DNA of 64,000 nt from assembly GCF_000278255.1 (NCBI RefSeq), contig NZ_JH725082.1, positions 209,904-273,903 on the forward strand. Direction: 5' to 3'. Below, one piece after another: positions 21,071 to 31,490 of the stretch. Within the stretch, counting starts at the first letter, position 1. Every line of letters begins with the position of its first letter. This stretch comes from Bartonella melophagi K-2C (GTDB lineage Bacteria > Pseudomonadota > Alphaproteobacteria > Rhizobiales > Rhizobiaceae). The position numbers were made by a program, and so were the translations under genes. The notes under the pieces are model-generated. The model saw only the letters and a list, made by a program, of their open reading frames with translations, was not told where the DNA came from and searched no databases.

Positions 21071-22126
21071 TCACGAAAAAAGCTTAGATTCGTGAACGAT
21101 CTTATGAACTTTAAAAAGTAGATTGATAATAAATTGCTTTTTATCAAGATTAAATGATTGCAGTTGTGCTATTTCCTGATAAATCTCTTGCCATGTTTGT
21201 GCATATTTTTTTGAAAGAGTGAGAATCCCCTTTTCAGCCGAAATAATAGCTCTTTTTTGAATCTTATCAAGAATTTCATCACAAAATTGTTGAAATTTGA
21301 CATCCGAATCCGATGACGAAAGTGTCTGAGCAAGATTGTGCAAAAGAGCTAGATTACAAACAGATTGTTCTAAAAAACTATCAATGGTTTGAATAATTTC
21401 AAGCCCACCATAACACATATGTAAGAGCGCTTTTCGAGGATTTCCTTGGGATTTCTCAATGACCATTTTCATAGCTTCTCTATCAGCCCCCCCCTGATCA
21501 GAAAGAATATGTGAAATAACTTGTTTTATCTCATCATCACACAATGGTCGCAAAGAGATTTGTTGACAGCGTGAACGAATTGTCGGAAGTAATTTTCCTG
21601 AACAATGTGTAATAATAATAAATAAAGCCTTTACTGGAGGCTCTTCAAGCATTTTGAGAATTGCATTAGCAGCACTTCTACTCATATCATCTGCAGAATC
21701 GATGATAATAATACGCCATCCACCATCTTGCGATGTTTGGTTTAAAAAATGTGTGACATCGCGGATATCATCAATTGATATACTTGTTTTGAACTTTTGT
21801 GTTTTTAAATCAAAATGGCGAGAAACGTGTATAAGACCAGGGTGACTGCCCTGCATTATCTGATGCCATACAACTGAATCATGCTTTGGCTGCAAAAAAC
21901 CACTTTCTTGATTACTTAAAATATTCCAAGCAAAGTGAAATGCTAATGTTGCTTTACCAATCCCCCGCTCTCCTTCAAATAATAATGCATGATGTACACG
22001 CCCTTCTTCACGTATCTGTGCCAAAAAGTGACGAACTTCTTTATGACCAATGATAATATTATTTTGTGATGGTGATAAAATCCCTTCGATATCGTCATAT
22101 TGGCGCAAAAAATTGATATCACTCAT
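21071..22126 (-). CDS. holB: DNA polymerase III subunit delta'
   Basis: Delta' is the stator of the clamp loader. The AAA+ fold shows a Walker-A-like GERGIGKATLAFHFAWN (residues 52-68), IIIDSADDMSRSAANAILKMLEEPP as the Walker B/SRC-adjacent region, and TIRSRCQQISLRPL. It overlaps tmk by four bases (ATGA), the standard tmk-holB coupling. The 351 residues are normal. Confidence 0.94.
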   Translation of the reverse strand: MSDINFLRQYDDIEGILSPSQNNIIIGHKEVRHFLAQIREEGRVHHALLFEGERGIGKATLAFHFAWNILSNQESGFLQPKHDSVVWHQIMQGSHPGLIHVSRHFDLKTQKFKTSISIDDIRDVTHFLNQTSQDGGWRIIIIDSADDMSRSAANAILKMLEEPPVKALFIIITHCSGKLLPTIRSRCQQISLRPLCDDEIKQVISHILSDQGGADREAMKMVIEKSQGNPRKALLHMCYGGLEIIQTIDSFLEQSVCNLALLHNLAQTLSSSDSDVKFQQFCDEILDKIQKRAIISAEKGILTLSKKYAQTWQEIYQEIAQLQSFNLDKKQFIINLLFKVHKIVHESKLFS

Positions 22127-22767
22127 GGCACATGACCCAATATTAACTGATGACAGATATCTTTTATTTGTGATGCTATCGTTTCTACTGCACAGGTTGC
22201 ATCAATTACACGAAATCTAAAGGGTTCATTTCTAGCCAATTGAAGAAAAGCTTGTCGTCTTTGTTCTTGAATATTTAATTGATCTTTTTCGAAATAATCG
22301 ACCTTTCCAATTTCTTTCTTTCGTGACTCTGTACGCTCCATACCAAACGTTGCTGGTATATCTAACAAAAATGTCAAATTGGGCATGACTGTACCCAGAC
22401 CGATATGTTCTAAAACAGAAAGAAGGTGAGAATTCACCTTATTATTAAGCCCCTGATAAACCCGCATAGAATCAATAAAACGATCGCATAAAACAATTTT
22501 TCCTGCCTGCAAAGAAGGTAAAATAACTTCACTAACATGATCAACACGCGCTGCTGTAAATAAGACTGCTTCAATGAATGCACCATATTGTTTTGTATTA
22601 CCTGATAATAAAACATAGCGCATTGCTTCAGCACCTGCTGTTCCTCCAGGTTCTCGGGTTATAACAACATCATAGTTTTTACTACGAAAATACTGCGCAA
22701 GCAAAGAAATTTGAGTCGTTTTACCTGCTCCTTCCCCTCCTTCAAATGTAATAAAATAACCTGACAC
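22123..22767 (-). CDS. tmk: Thymidylate kinase
   Basis: Tmk phosphorylates dTMP to dTDP. The P-loop is FEGGEGAGKTTQ (residues 8-19), followed by TREPGGTAGAEAMR, and DRFIDSMRVYQG as the DR(Y/F) substrate motif. At 214 residues it fits the family. Coupled to holB. In many Rhizobiales a D,D-carboxypeptidase gene precedes tmk; here 640 gene-free bases do. Confidence 0.96.
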   Translation of the reverse strand: MSGYFITFEGGEGAGKTTQISLLAQYFRSKNYDVVITREPGGTAGAEAMRYVLLSGNTKQYGAFIEAVLFTAARVDHVSEVILPSLQAGKIVLCDRFIDSMRVYQGLNNKVNSHLLSVLEHIGLGTVMPNLTFLLDIPATFGMERTESRKKEIGKVDYFEKDQLNIQEQRRQAFLQLARNEPFRFRVIDATCAVETIASQIKDICHQLILGHVP

Positions 22768-23410
22768 GTATAAACCTTAATTCCTTACTTTGGCTTATAT
22801 TATAAGTATTTTTAAAAGCATCCAATTATTATTTTATAAAGCGCATTTTTAAAATAAATAAAATATTACTTCAATTGTCATTAATTTTGCTAATGAAAAT
22901 AGGAAAAAGATAATATTACTCTGTTTTTAAAATATTATCATGCATCATCAATAATAGCGATTATGGTGTAGAGATCTAAAATTTTGCGCTTTTATCTATT
23001 AAATATTAATCCCAAAATAAGGAAAAAACTTTAATGCTATTGCTATTATACGGTTGATTCCTCTTTGTTTAGAAAATCAGCATAAAAAGCAGATTATACA
23101 AAAAAGAGGTTATTCATTTTTCACAAAGAATATATTTATAAATTAAAAAAATTTTTATGTTTTTCTGATAATTAGAAAAAGAAATTTATAAAATAAATTC
23201 TATTATTAATATAACACATTATATATTATACATTTTCTGTTATATAGGATTTACTTATAACATTTCATTTAGTTATTGCCTTGCTGTAAATATATTTAAT
23301 TCAGCTTTGTTTTTTAATGAAGATATTTATATTTCCTTGGATCATTTGCGACTTTTTTATGCATATCGTAAAAAATACAGCGTTTTTTCTTAAGACAATT
23401 TACAATAGAC
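22768..23410. other. Gene-free AT-rich region between rlpA and tmk
   Basis: About 640 bases rich in A/T runs. I looked for a remnant of the D-alanyl-D-alanine carboxypeptidase gene that often lies here in related bacteria and saw no SxxK, SxN or KTG-like stretch in any frame. The tmk promoter probably lies in the first part. Confidence 0.5.
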
Positions 23411-24289
23411 TTATCCTAAGTTTTCTTTATTGAGTTTATGAGCAAAAGTGATTTGATCAAGTGATGTAGGTTTATTAATCAAAACAGGGCCAATATCTGG
23501 TAATTTTATCAAAAAAGTTTCAATTGATTGTTTTGAATTCATTGTAGCCTTCATCAGCTGTTTTTGCTGACCTGTATTAAACGCAAAAAATATATTATCT
23601 TCCTTGTCTTCTAGAGTATTCGCTAATGCTAGCATCATAGATGAATTATAATCTCTAGATGTATAAGAGGCTATTAAATAAGCACGATCATAATCATTTA
23701 CAGGTGCTTTACTGACATACTCTACTTTAACATTCGTAACCCCTTTATTGACATAACCAAGAATTGTTGCAGCTTGTTTTGATAAATCAATAATTCTATC
23801 TTTTATATAAGGACCACGGTCATTTACTCTAACAATAATAGAAGAGCCATTTTCTAGGTTTGTAACGCGAGCATAACTGGGCAAAGGCATCGTAGGGTGG
23901 GCAGCAGTTAAGAGATTCATATCATAGATTTCACCATTTGCAGTTAAACGCCCATGGAAATCTGAACCATACCATGATGCTTGACCAACACGTTTATAAG
24001 TTGGATCGTCTTCTGGATAATACCATTTTCCTTTTACTTGATAAGGTTTACCAACAACAGCTCTACTGCCTTTATTTTTTGATTTATGTTGTGTATTTAA
24101 AATCTTTTCAGGTACAGTAACAGCCTTTGCCGCCTTTACCTTAGATGTTGTATTGGTGGGACTTTTCCCTGCAAATTGTGTTGTTTGGTTTGCACAAGCT
24201 GTTAATAAACCAACAGCAGCAATCATAGGCACAAATTGAAATATTATTTCAACAACAGAGGTTAACTTTCTTTTACTATTTAAAAGCAT
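23411..24289 (-). CDS. rlpA: RlpA-like septal ring lipoprotein (DPBB domain)
   Basis: RlpA-family proteins are outer-membrane lipoproteins; some are lytic transglycosylases acting on denuded septal glycan. The N terminus carries a hydrophobic segment ending GLLTACANQT, a lipobox with a likely acylated cysteine near residue 32. The double-psi beta-barrel is clear: GQASWYGSDFHGRLTANGE, YARVTNLENG, and VRVNDRGPYIKDRIIDLS (residues about 102-180). The C-terminal 100 residues do not show a recognisable SPOR domain, so septal targeting is uncertain. An upstream ATG in the same frame begins the ORF; signal-peptide length suggests a start in MLLNSKRKLTS as given. Confidence 0.88.
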   Translation of the reverse strand: MLLNSKRKLTSVVEIIFQFVPMIAAVGLLTACANQTTQFAGKSPTNTTSKVKAAKAVTVPEKILNTQHKSKNKGSRAVVGKPYQVKGKWYYPEDDPTYKRVGQASWYGSDFHGRLTANGEIYDMNLLTAAHPTMPLPSYARVTNLENGSSIIVRVNDRGPYIKDRIIDLSKQAATILGYVNKGVTNVKVEYVSKAPVNDYDRAYLIASYTSRDYNSSMMLALANTLEDKEDNIFFAFNTGQQKQLMKATMNSKQSIETFLIKLPDIGPVLINKPTSLDQITFAHKLNKENLG

Positions 24290-24662
24290 TTATCAGCCCG
24301 CTTACCCTTCTTTAGCTTTGTAAATATGGAAATTACATTCTTCGTGTATGGTAGGAAAATTTATACCCATGAATGACTATATTCGTTAGATTTATGGTAT
24401 TCTAAAAAACAATCTTTCATCAAGCTATTAACGTAATATAAAAGAATATTTGTTTTAATTTATAAGAGATAGTTTACAACCTAACGTTTATTAAAGTTAA
24501 ACAAAATCAATAAGTTATAAATATAAAATCAGAAACAAAACATCATAATATAAACTGTGAATTAAGCAGAGATTATTTTATATGAATAATAGAAAGTAGG
24601 TATAATTTACCAATAGCATAATAATTTTTACCAATTTACGAGGAATTTGGAAACATTATTTA
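24290..24662. other. Gene-free AT-rich region upstream of rlpA
   Basis: About 370 AT-rich bases between rlpA and tRNA-Lys. No ORF of interest, no clear hairpin. Confidence 0.4.
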
Positions 24663-24738
24663 TGGTGAGCGCGCAGGGATTCGAACCCTGGACCTACTGA
24701 TTAAAAGTCAGTTGCTCTACCAACTGAGCTACGCGCTC
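24663..24738 (-). tRNA. tRNA-Lys (TTT)
   Basis: A 76-nt minus-strand cloverleaf. The acceptor GAGCGCG pairs with CGCGCTC, followed by ACCA. The D arm is GCTCAGTTGGTAGAGC, the anticodon arm CTGACTTTTAATCAG has anticodon TTT, and the T arm contains GGGTTCGAATCCC. Confidence 0.95.
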
Positions 24739-25131
24739 CCACACAGTTATTTTGCTTGTGGAAAATGAATGGGAACATACGGTTGACTTTTCATTTGGTC
24801 AACACCTTTTATGAAAAAATATTATTTTTTACTTTGTTTATCAAAATATTGTTTATTGCACCCAACTTTCTTACTATTTTATGCACTCTTTTAGGATACA
24901 AAATAGTACACATTACACCCATAAAATATAGGTAGAAGATATGCTTTCTAGTAAATGCAAATGACATCATTCAAATGAAAACAGAATATTAATGATTCAA
25001 ATTTTCAAGAATTCTTTGCTTCTTTTTCGCATAATTTTAGTGTGACTTAATCTTTCAAAAATAGTAGCAATATTGTTGCGAATTAATCATTTGATAAAGT
25101 GATTCTAGCTCTGCAATTCATAACTGGCTAC

Positions 25132-25162
25132 GCTCAATTGAAAAGTCGTTCTTTAATTGAGC
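25132..25162. terminator. Inverted repeat, terminator-like
   Basis: GCTCAATT at 25132 pairs with AATTGAGC ending at 25162, with a short loop and further A/T pairing inside. A T/A-rich tail follows on both sides. No annotated gene ends here on either strand, so what it terminates is unknown. Confidence 0.5.
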
Positions 25163-25525
25163 TATTATTATAATAATAAAGTAGGCAAAATATTTGAGTC
25201 TACCTTATAAGGTAGAGATAATACTTTTCAAAAGCTGATTATAAAATCATATGAAAGTTTTATTCAACTTGAGAAAAATCTTTGTTGATATCCACAAAAT
25301 CACACTAAAACCTATAATTATATCTGTTAAAACACAGCTAATATAAATTAAAGTTTAAGCAATTTTCTATCCGTCAATGATTATTTATATTCTTACCTAA
25401 AAAATGATATTTCACATATAACTATAAAATATAAAATTTGACGGATGATATATACGAATATTGTCAGATAAAAAATAAAGTAAAGAATTTTGCGTTATTT
25501 TATAAAAAATTGTAGAATAATCATA

Positions 25526-25555
25526 AAATACCTATGCTTTAAATACCTATGCTTT
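25526..25555. repeat. Perfect tandem duplication, 2 x 15 bp
   Basis: The 15-mer AAATACCTATGCTTT occurs twice head to tail at 25526-25540 and 25541-25555, about 50 bases before the lexA start. Confidence 0.95.
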
Positions 25556-25601
25556 ATCTTTTATTATTTTTTCTTTTTCGATTTTTTGATTGGAATGTTG
25601 A

Positions 25602-26315
25602 ATGCTGACATGTAAACAATATGAGCTACTTTTATTCATTCACAATCATATGAAAGAAACTGGTGCTCCCCCCACCTTTGATGAGATGAGAAATGCATTA
25701 GAGCTTGCTTCAAAATCCAGCATTCATAGGCTTATTACAGCCCTAGAAGAGCGTGGTTTTATACGTCGTTTACCAAACCGTGCTCGTGCAGTAGAAGTTA
25801 TCCGACTTCCCGATAAAATAACATTCGATCTTTCCTCTGCACGTAAAATTTTTCCAAGTATGGTTGAAAAAAACAAAAAGAAAACATTTCAAAACCTTGA
25901 TAATCTTGATCATTCTGACACGAAAAATAAACAAAATGTTACTATCCCTATTATGGGCCGTATTGCTGCTGGCGTACCTATTTCAGCGATACAGCAGCAA
26001 ACAAATACACTTTCTCTTCCACCAGACATGATTGGTTTAGGTGAGTATTACGCCTTAGAAGTTAAAGATGATTCTATGGTCGAGGCAGGGATTATTGATA
26101 AAGATACTATAATTGTTAGACGTCAAAGTACAGCAACACAAGGTGAAATTATTGTTGCATTAATTGATAAACAAGAAGCAACTTTAAAACGTTACCGACG
26201 TAAAAGGGGAGCGATTACATTAGAGGCTGCGAATCCTCATTATGAAACGCGCATATATAGGCCTGAACGTGTTCATATACAAGGCAAACTTGTTGGGCTT
26301 ATTCGCCATTATTAA
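25602..26315 (+). CDS. lexA: LexA repressor (SOS regulator, S24 autoprotease)
   Basis: LexA represses SOS genes and self-cleaves when RecA is activated. The N-terminal winged helix is present ([18 protein letters not shown], then [20 protein letters not shown]). Cleavage would occur at A123-G124 in GRIAAGVP, and the catalytic dyad is S158 ([10 protein letters not shown]) and K196 (EATLKRYRR). The length (237) and linker are normal for Rhizobiales. The recognition-helix region reads LASKSSIHR, where I recall LRSKSGIHR in other Rhizobiales; that comparison is from memory. No canonical SOS box is visible upstream, so autoregulation is not evident. Confidence 0.94.
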   Translation: MLTCKQYELLLFIHNHMKETGAPPTFDEMRNALELASKSSIHRLITALEERGFIRRLPNRARAVEVIRLPDKITFDLSSARKIFPSMVEKNKKKTFQNLDNLDHSDTKNKQNVTIPIMGRIAAGVPISAIQQQTNTLSLPPDMIGLGEYYALEVKDDSMVEAGIIDKDTIIVRRQSTATQGEIIVALIDKQEATLKRYRRKRGAITLEAANPHYETRIYRPERVHIQGKLVGLIRHY

Positions 26316-26591
26316 AAAACAAAATAATTGAAAATATAAATAAACAGCTGTGTACGTTTATAGAAATGTTTATATATACAAAGTCGTCGCCGTGATGATT
26401 ATAGATAACACCATTATTAGTGTTTTTGTCTTTTGTATTCTGTACGCTCGTGATTATAAATAAGTTTACATAACTTTGTAGCAAAATGTATCAAATGCGT
26501 TTAAAAGTTAAAGAGTATGCAGACATTTTTCCTAAAAAAATAGGAATAATGGATAAGCTAGATTTTTATTAAAGAATTACAAGGATTAATT

Positions 26592-27905
26592 ATGGCAGCA
26601 CCCCGCATTAGTTTTGTTTCTCTCGGTTGTCCAAAAGCACTTGTAGATTCTGAGCGTATTATTACAAGTCTTCGTTCTGAAGGTTACGAAATCTCACATA
26701 AGCACCAAGGAGCGGATCTTGTTATTGTTAATACCTGTGGTTTTCTTGATTCTGCACGAACTGAATCACTAGCTAACATTGAAAAAGCTATCAAAGAAAA
26801 CGGAAAAGTTATTGTAACTGGATGCCTTGGTGCTGAACCTGATGTTATCCGTCAAGCACATCCTAATGTATTAGCTATTACTGGACCACAAGCATATGAA
26901 AACGTCATACAAGCAGTTCATACAGTCGTTCCTCCAGTTCATGACCCATTCGTTGATTTAGTTCCTCCGCAAGGTATCCGCCTTACACCCCGCCATTATG
27001 CTTATTTAAAAATTTCTGAAGGATGTTCTAATCGATGTAAATTTTGTATTATCCCTGCTCTGCGCGGTAATTTGGTCTCTCGCCCTATAGGCGATATTCT
27101 CCGCGAAGCAGAAAAGCTTGTACAAGCAGGCGTAAAAGAACTTTTGATTATTTCACAAGACACTAGTGCTTATGGCATTGATATTAAATATGCTGAAAGC
27201 TCTTGGAAAGACCGCACAATAAAAACTAAATTTTTAGATCTTTGTCGCGAATTAGGAGATATGGGTGTTTGGGTGCGTATGCACTATGTTTATCCTTACC
27301 CTCATGTTGATGCAGTTATTGAACTGATGGCTGCAGGAAAAATCCTCCCTTATTTAGATATCCCTTTTCAGCACGCATCACCAACTGTTTTACGCAATAT
27401 GAAACGCCCTGCTCATATGGAAAAAACGAATCGTAGAATTGAAGAGTGGCGAAAAATTTGTCCAGATCTCACTTTGCGATCAACATTTATTGTTGGTTTT
27501 CCAGGAGAAACCAATGAAGATTTTGAGACGCTTCTTGAATGGTTAGAAGAAACAAAAATTGAGCATGCTGGTTGCTTTAAATATGAGGCAGTAAAAGGCG
27601 CTGCTGCAAATGATCTTGAATTAGAAAACATTGCGGAAGAAGTGAAAGAAAGTCGTTGGCATCGCTTTATGGCAAAACAACAACAAATTTCTGCCCGTCT
27701 TTTAAAGAAAAAAATTGGACAAAGGCTTCAAATCCTCATTGACGAAACTCAAGGTAAAGTGGCTAAAGGCCGCAGTAAGTATGATGCTCCAGAGATAGAT
27801 GGCGTTGTTCACGTATCATCACGGCGACCACTTCGCAGTGGCGAATTTGTTACTGTTAAAATCGAACAATCGGATGCCTACGATCTTTATGGTATTGCTG
27901 TTTAA
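26592..27905 (+). CDS. rimO: Ribosomal protein S12 methylthiotransferase RimO
   Basis: RimO is a radical-SAM enzyme that adds a methylthio group to the conserved aspartate of ribosomal protein S12. The N-terminal UPF0004 cluster cysteines are in [21 protein letters not shown] and TGCLGAEPD. The radical-SAM motif [11 protein letters not shown] follows, with a TRAM domain at the end. RimO rather than MiaB is favoured by the [12 protein letters not shown] start. SD-like AAGGATTA precedes the ATG. The stop is one base from the convergent ttcA stop. Confidence 0.95.
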   Translation: MAAPRISFVSLGCPKALVDSERIITSLRSEGYEISHKHQGADLVIVNTCGFLDSARTESLANIEKAIKENGKVIVTGCLGAEPDVIRQAHPNVLAITGPQAYENVIQAVHTVVPPVHDPFVDLVPPQGIRLTPRHYAYLKISEGCSNRCKFCIIPALRGNLVSRPIGDILREAEKLVQAGVKELLIISQDTSAYGIDIKYAESSWKDRTIKTKFLDLCRELGDMGVWVRMHYVYPYPHVDAVIELMAAGKILPYLDIPFQHASPTVLRNMKRPAHMEKTNRRIEEWRKICPDLTLRSTFIVGFPGETNEDFETLLEWLEETKIEHAGCFKYEAVKGAAANDLELENIAEEVKESRWHRFMAKQQQISARLLKKKIGQRLQILIDETQGKVAKGRSKYDAPEIDGVVHVSSRRPLRSGEFVTVKIEQSDAYDLYGIAV

Positions 27906-27906
27906 A

Positions 27907-28725
27907 TTATAGTAAAGCGTTAAAAGCGAAAAGTTTTTTATCAAGCAAATGACTTGGGCGTACATTTGTCAAAGCACGAATCATAGTATCTTTACGCCCT
28001 GGCATTCTTTTTTCGATATCATTTAGCATTTCTTTTATTACATTGCGTTGCAAACCACTTTGGCTACCACAAAGATTACAAGGAATAATAGGAAATTGCA
28101 TTGCTTGAGAAAACTTTTTCATATCTTCCTCAGCTGCATAAACAAGAGGACGCAAAACAAAAAGATCTCCCTCATCATTTATAAGCTTTCCAGGCATAGC
28201 TGCTAAGCGACCACCATGAAATAAATTCATAAAAAACGTTTCAAAAACATCATCACGATGATGTCCCAGTACTAATGCAGAACATCCCTCCTCACGTGCG
28301 ATACGATACAAATGCCCACGCCGCAATCGAGAACAAAGCGAACAATATGTTTGCATTGGTGTCAGCTTATCTGTAACAACTGAATAAGTATCCTGATATT
28401 CAATGCGATAAGGAATTTGACAATTATTCAAATAATTAGGAAGAACATGCTTTGGAAAACCTGGTTGACCTTGATCAAGATTACAAACTAAAATTTCAAT
28501 TTGTAAAAGACCACGCCATTTTAAATCTAAAAGAAGAGCCAGTAAGCCGTAAGAATCTTTCCCACCGGATAAAGCAACAAGCCATTTTTTCCCTGAAGAT
28601 AACATAGAGAAATCATCGAACGCTTGCCGTATATGACGTAAAAGTCGTTTACGTAATTTATTAAACTCTACAGTTGAAGGGGCAACTCGAAACATTGGAT
28701 GGCAATCATTAAAACTCTCCTCCAA
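27907..28725 (-). CDS. ttcA: tRNA 2-thiocytidine(32) synthetase TtcA
   Basis: TtcA thiolates cytidine 32 of some tRNAs using ATP and a 4Fe-4S cluster. The PP-loop is [10 protein letters not shown] (residues about 51-60). Cluster cysteines lie in [13 protein letters not shown] and later [27 protein letters not shown] is a TtcA signature. At 272 residues the length is typical. Confidence 0.93.
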   Translation of the reverse strand: MEESFNDCHPMFRVAPSTVEFNKLRKRLLRHIRQAFDDFSMLSSGKKWLVALSGGKDSYGLLALLLDLKWRGLLQIEILVCNLDQGQPGFPKHVLPNYLNNCQIPYRIEYQDTYSVVTDKLTPMQTYCSLCSRLRRGHLYRIAREEGCSALVLGHHRDDVFETFFMNLFHGGRLAAMPGKLINDEGDLFVLRPLVYAAEEDMKKFSQAMQFPIIPCNLCGSQSGLQRNVIKEMLNDIEKRMPGRKDTMIRALTNVRPSHLLDKKLFAFNALL

Positions 28726-29049
28726 AAGACCACCTATACCTACATTTCCTATTATTTGATATTACTGAGAAACTTTAATTTATAATACTATACCCTGTAC
28801 AATAATACAATGACTCACTTTTCATCATAATACAAATAGCAACAAATATAACAGGATTTAAATTTATGCTAAATCCTGTCTGTAAATTGGATATCAATAA
28901 TCAAAAAAATAAAAACGCACGTACTTTATCGCAGAAAAAATTGATAACCTCTGTGAGTTAATGATGTTATCAGTTCTAGCGGTTGTGAAACAACATAGCG
29001 ATTTTAAAATACACAATCAAATTAGAGAGCGATAAACCTACATAAAAAT
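28726..29049. other. Intergenic region between ttcA and rpsD
   Basis: About 320 bases with two inverted repeats: a perfect 10-bp stem at 28851-28879 (listed separately), and GATAAC...GTTATC at about 28950-28975, followed on the minus strand by an A/T-rich AATTTTTTC. The second is the nearer candidate for an rpsD terminator. The ttcA promoter is also expected here. Confidence 0.5.
28851..28879. repeat. Perfect 10-bp stem inverted repeat
   Basis: ACAGGATTTA and TAAATCCTGT flank a 9-base loop. It lies about 170 bases past the rpsD stop on the minus strand, where it is followed by a moderately T-rich tail, and about 125 bases upstream of ttcA. It could be a terminator or an operator-like dyad. 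Confidence 0.7.
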
Positions 29050-29667
29050 TTAGCGTGAATAAAATTCAACAACTAAATTAGGCTCCATGTGAACAGCATA
29101 AGGAACATCTGAAAAACCAGGAATACGAGTAAAAGTTGCTTTCATTTTGCTATGGTCTGCTTCAATATATTCAGGTACATCACGCTCAGCTAACTGTATA
29201 GATTCTAAGACCAAAACAAGCTGCTTTGATTTTTCACGAACTTCAATAACATCGCCTGGTTTACAACGGTATGACTGAATGTTGGTACGTCGACCATTTA
29301 CATTGACGTGACCATGATTGATAAATTGACGAGAAGCAAAAATAGTAGGTACAAATTTTGCACGATAAACGATAGCATCTAAACGTGACTCTAGAAGGCC
29401 GATAAGATTTTCACTTGTATCACCACGACGACGAACAGCTTCTTCATAAATTTTACGAAATTGCTTTTCTGAAATATCACCGTAAAATCCTTTTAATTTC
29501 TGCTTAGCACGCAATTGGATACCATAATCAGAAAGTTTACCTTTACGGCGCTGCCCGTGTTGACCAGGACCATATTCACGGCGATTTACAGGAGACTTGG
29601 GACGCCCCCAGATATTTTCCCCCATACGGCGGTCAATTTTATACTTTGTTAATTCGCGCTTACTCAT
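29050..29667 (-). CDS. rpsD: 30S ribosomal protein S4
   Basis: S4 nucleates 30S assembly. The N terminus is [20 protein letters not shown], then [18 protein letters not shown] and an S4 RNA-binding domain ([16 protein letters not shown]). It ends VVEFYSR. At 205 residues it has the usual length. It stands alone, outside the alpha operon, as usual in Rhizobiales. SD AAAGGAAATGCG precedes the ATG. Confidence 0.98.
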   Translation of the reverse strand: MSKRELTKYKIDRRMGENIWGRPKSPVNRREYGPGQHGQRRKGKLSDYGIQLRAKQKLKGFYGDISEKQFRKIYEEAVRRRGDTSENLIGLLESRLDAIVYRAKFVPTIFASRQFINHGHVNVNGRRTNIQSYRCKPGDVIEVREKSKQLVLVLESIQLAERDVPEYIEADHSKMKATFTRIPGFSDVPYAVHMEPNLVVEFYSR

Positions 29668-29845
29668 CGCATTTCCTTTACATAAAAAACAAGATCAAAA
29701 TATAGACCTCAAGGAAACGCACCCTCCTCTGCCTTCTAAAGTGAAGACTGACAGGATATCTTACACACAAATTTGAAAGCTATCCACGGGACACGTCAAT
29801 TAATATTATTTTCTTAAAAGAAAAAGTTAAAATAACTTTATTCAA

Positions 29846-30658
29846 TTATACTTTAAAGTCAACTCCTTTTACTATATTAAAACCAAACTTTTGTAATAAA
29901 TGCTCAGTTGCAACTCCTATATTTTGCGATGTAAATAAAGCACAATCTTCATGTTTCTTTATATTTTTATTTCGTATTTCCTCTAATAATAACGATCTGG
30001 TGCGTCTGGCTATAGCCTTTGCTGAATCAATCCAACTTACCGGCCATAAAGCCTGCTTATGAAATAAATTAATTAAAAAAGGATAGTGTGTGCAAGCCAA
30101 GACAACAATATCTGTATATTTGCTATTTTTCTCAACAAAGCACGGTAAGATTTCACGACGCAATTCTTTGTCATCGATAGGATTCCCACGTAAATAATTT
30201 TCAGCAAATCCTGCAAGTTTTGTACTCCCTACAAGCTGAACATGGCATTGATTGGCAAAAGAATCTATTAATTTATGTGTATACGCACGTTGAATCGTCC
30301 CAGGAGTTGCTAACACTGAAATAAGACCCGACTTTGTCTTTTTAGCTGCTAATTTAATTGCAGGTACAGTTCCAACAAAAAGAACATTAGGAAATTTTCG
30401 TCGTAAATCTGTTATCACCAATGTAGAAGCCGTATTGCAGGCAATAATACATAAAGCAGGATTATAAAGTTTTAATAGATTTGTAAAAATCTTTAAAATG
30501 CGCTGTTTTAAAGCATTTTCACTCCAAATACCATAAGGAAATCCTGCATCATCAGCAACATAAATAAATTGGAATTCAGAAATAAGAGCGCGCACTTCTT
30601 CCACCACTGTTAACCCACCAATACCGCTATCAAAAAAAAGAAGTGGTCGCTCACTCAT
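29846..30658 (-). CDS. murI: Glutamate racemase
   Basis: MurI interconverts L- and D-glutamate for peptidoglycan. The two catalytic cysteines are in IIACNTASTL (about residue 74) and VLACTHYPFL (about residue 188). LFFDSGIGGLTVVEEVR starts the protein. At 270 residues it is typical. Its start overlaps the upstream methyltransferase gene by 8 nt. Confidence 0.95.
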   Translation of the reverse strand: MSERPLLFFDSGIGGLTVVEEVRALISEFQFIYVADDAGFPYGIWSENALKQRILKIFTNLLKLYNPALCIIACNTASTLVITDLRRKFPNVLFVGTVPAIKLAAKKTKSGLISVLATPGTIQRAYTHKLIDSFANQCHVQLVGSTKLAGFAENYLRGNPIDDKELRREILPCFVEKNSKYTDIVVLACTHYPFLINLFHKQALWPVSWIDSAKAIARRTRSLLLEEIRNKNIKKHEDCALFTSQNIGVATEHLLQKFGFNIVKGVDFKV

Positions 30659-31490
30659 TAGTGTTTACACCTGTTGTGATTTTCTTTTTGCGATTACGCC
30701 CTACAGGTGCACCGCTACCCCGTGGAAATTGAGGTGAAAAATGATCTAGCGAAGATATAACTCCCCGTAGCAATCGAATTTCAGATTCACTCAATTTAGC
30801 ACGTGTAAAAACAGAGCGTATATTGAGGACCATTACCTCTTTGCGTTCTTGTGGTCTAAAATATCCACGAGAATCCAAAGCATTTTCTAATTGCGATAAA
30901 AAACCGTGCAGTGTGGCTTTATCCGCTGATTTCATTTCTGCTACACGAAAAGCTGTATCGTTTAAATCATCTAAACCGGATTTCATCCATTCATAAGACA
31001 TCAACAGAACTGCTTGGGCAATATTCAATGAAGCAAAAGCAGGATTAACCGGAAAAGTAACAATTTCATCAGCAAAACTAATTTCGTCATTTTTAAGCCC
31101 CCACCTTTCTCTACCAAATAAAATACCTATTTTATGCCCAATACCTTCATGATAACGTAAAATACCTGCTGCTTCTACAGCACTTCTAACAGTCTTAAAA
31201 CCACATCTTTTACGTGCTGTTGTGCCCAAAACATAATTTAAATCTGCGATTGCGTCATATAATGTATTAAAAACTAACGCATTATCAATAATATGATCAG
31301 CTTTACTGGCTGCAGCTCTAGCTTTTTCATTTGGAAATACTTTTCGCGGTTTAACTAGCCGAAGATTAGATAGTCCAAAATTTGCCATCGCTCTTGCCAC
31401 CATACCAATATTTTCTGGTAATTGCGGCTCAACTAAGACAACAATTGGACCATTCATTATATTTTGACGTTTCCTATTTGTCCCAGCCAT
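30651..31490 (-). CDS. SpoU/TrmJ-type RNA 2'-O-methyltransferase
   Basis: A SPOUT-fold RNA methyltransferase. PIVVLVEPQLPENIGMVARA is motif 1, FGRERWGLKNDEI motif 2, and FPVNPAFASLNIAQAVLLMSYE motif 3, the SAM-binding knot. The family includes TrmJ, which methylates position 32 of tRNA; the length (279) and a C-terminal helical extension fit TrmJ, but target specificity is inferred. Co-oriented and overlapping with murI. Confidence 0.85.
   Translation of the reverse strand: MAGTNRKRQNIMNGPIVVLVEPQLPENIGMVARAMANFGLSNLRLVKPRKVFPNEKARAAASKADHIIDNALVFNTLYDAIADLNYVLGTTARKRCGFKTVRSAVEAAGILRYHEGIGHKIGILFGRERWGLKNDEISFADEIVTFPVNPAFASLNIAQAVLLMSYEWMKSGLDDLNDTAFRVAEMKSADKATLHGFLSQLENALDSRGYFRPQERKEVMVLNIRSVFTRAKLSESEIRLLRGVISSLDHFSPQFPRGSGAPVGRNRKKKITTGVNTNE

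Larger units (their letters stand above)
24739..25601. other. Long gene-free region upstream of lexA
   Basis: About 860 bases without a recognisable gene. It contains a strong inverted repeat at 25132-25162 and a perfect tandem duplication at 25526-25555 (listed separately). I found no GTTC-N7-GTTC or its complement, the alphaproteobacterial SOS box, upstream of lexA. Confidence 0.5.

Noticed and set aside
26299-26484. 61-codon minus-strand frame after lexA
   Set aside because: AT-rich, Ile/Asn-rich translation with no domain; overlaps the lexA end.
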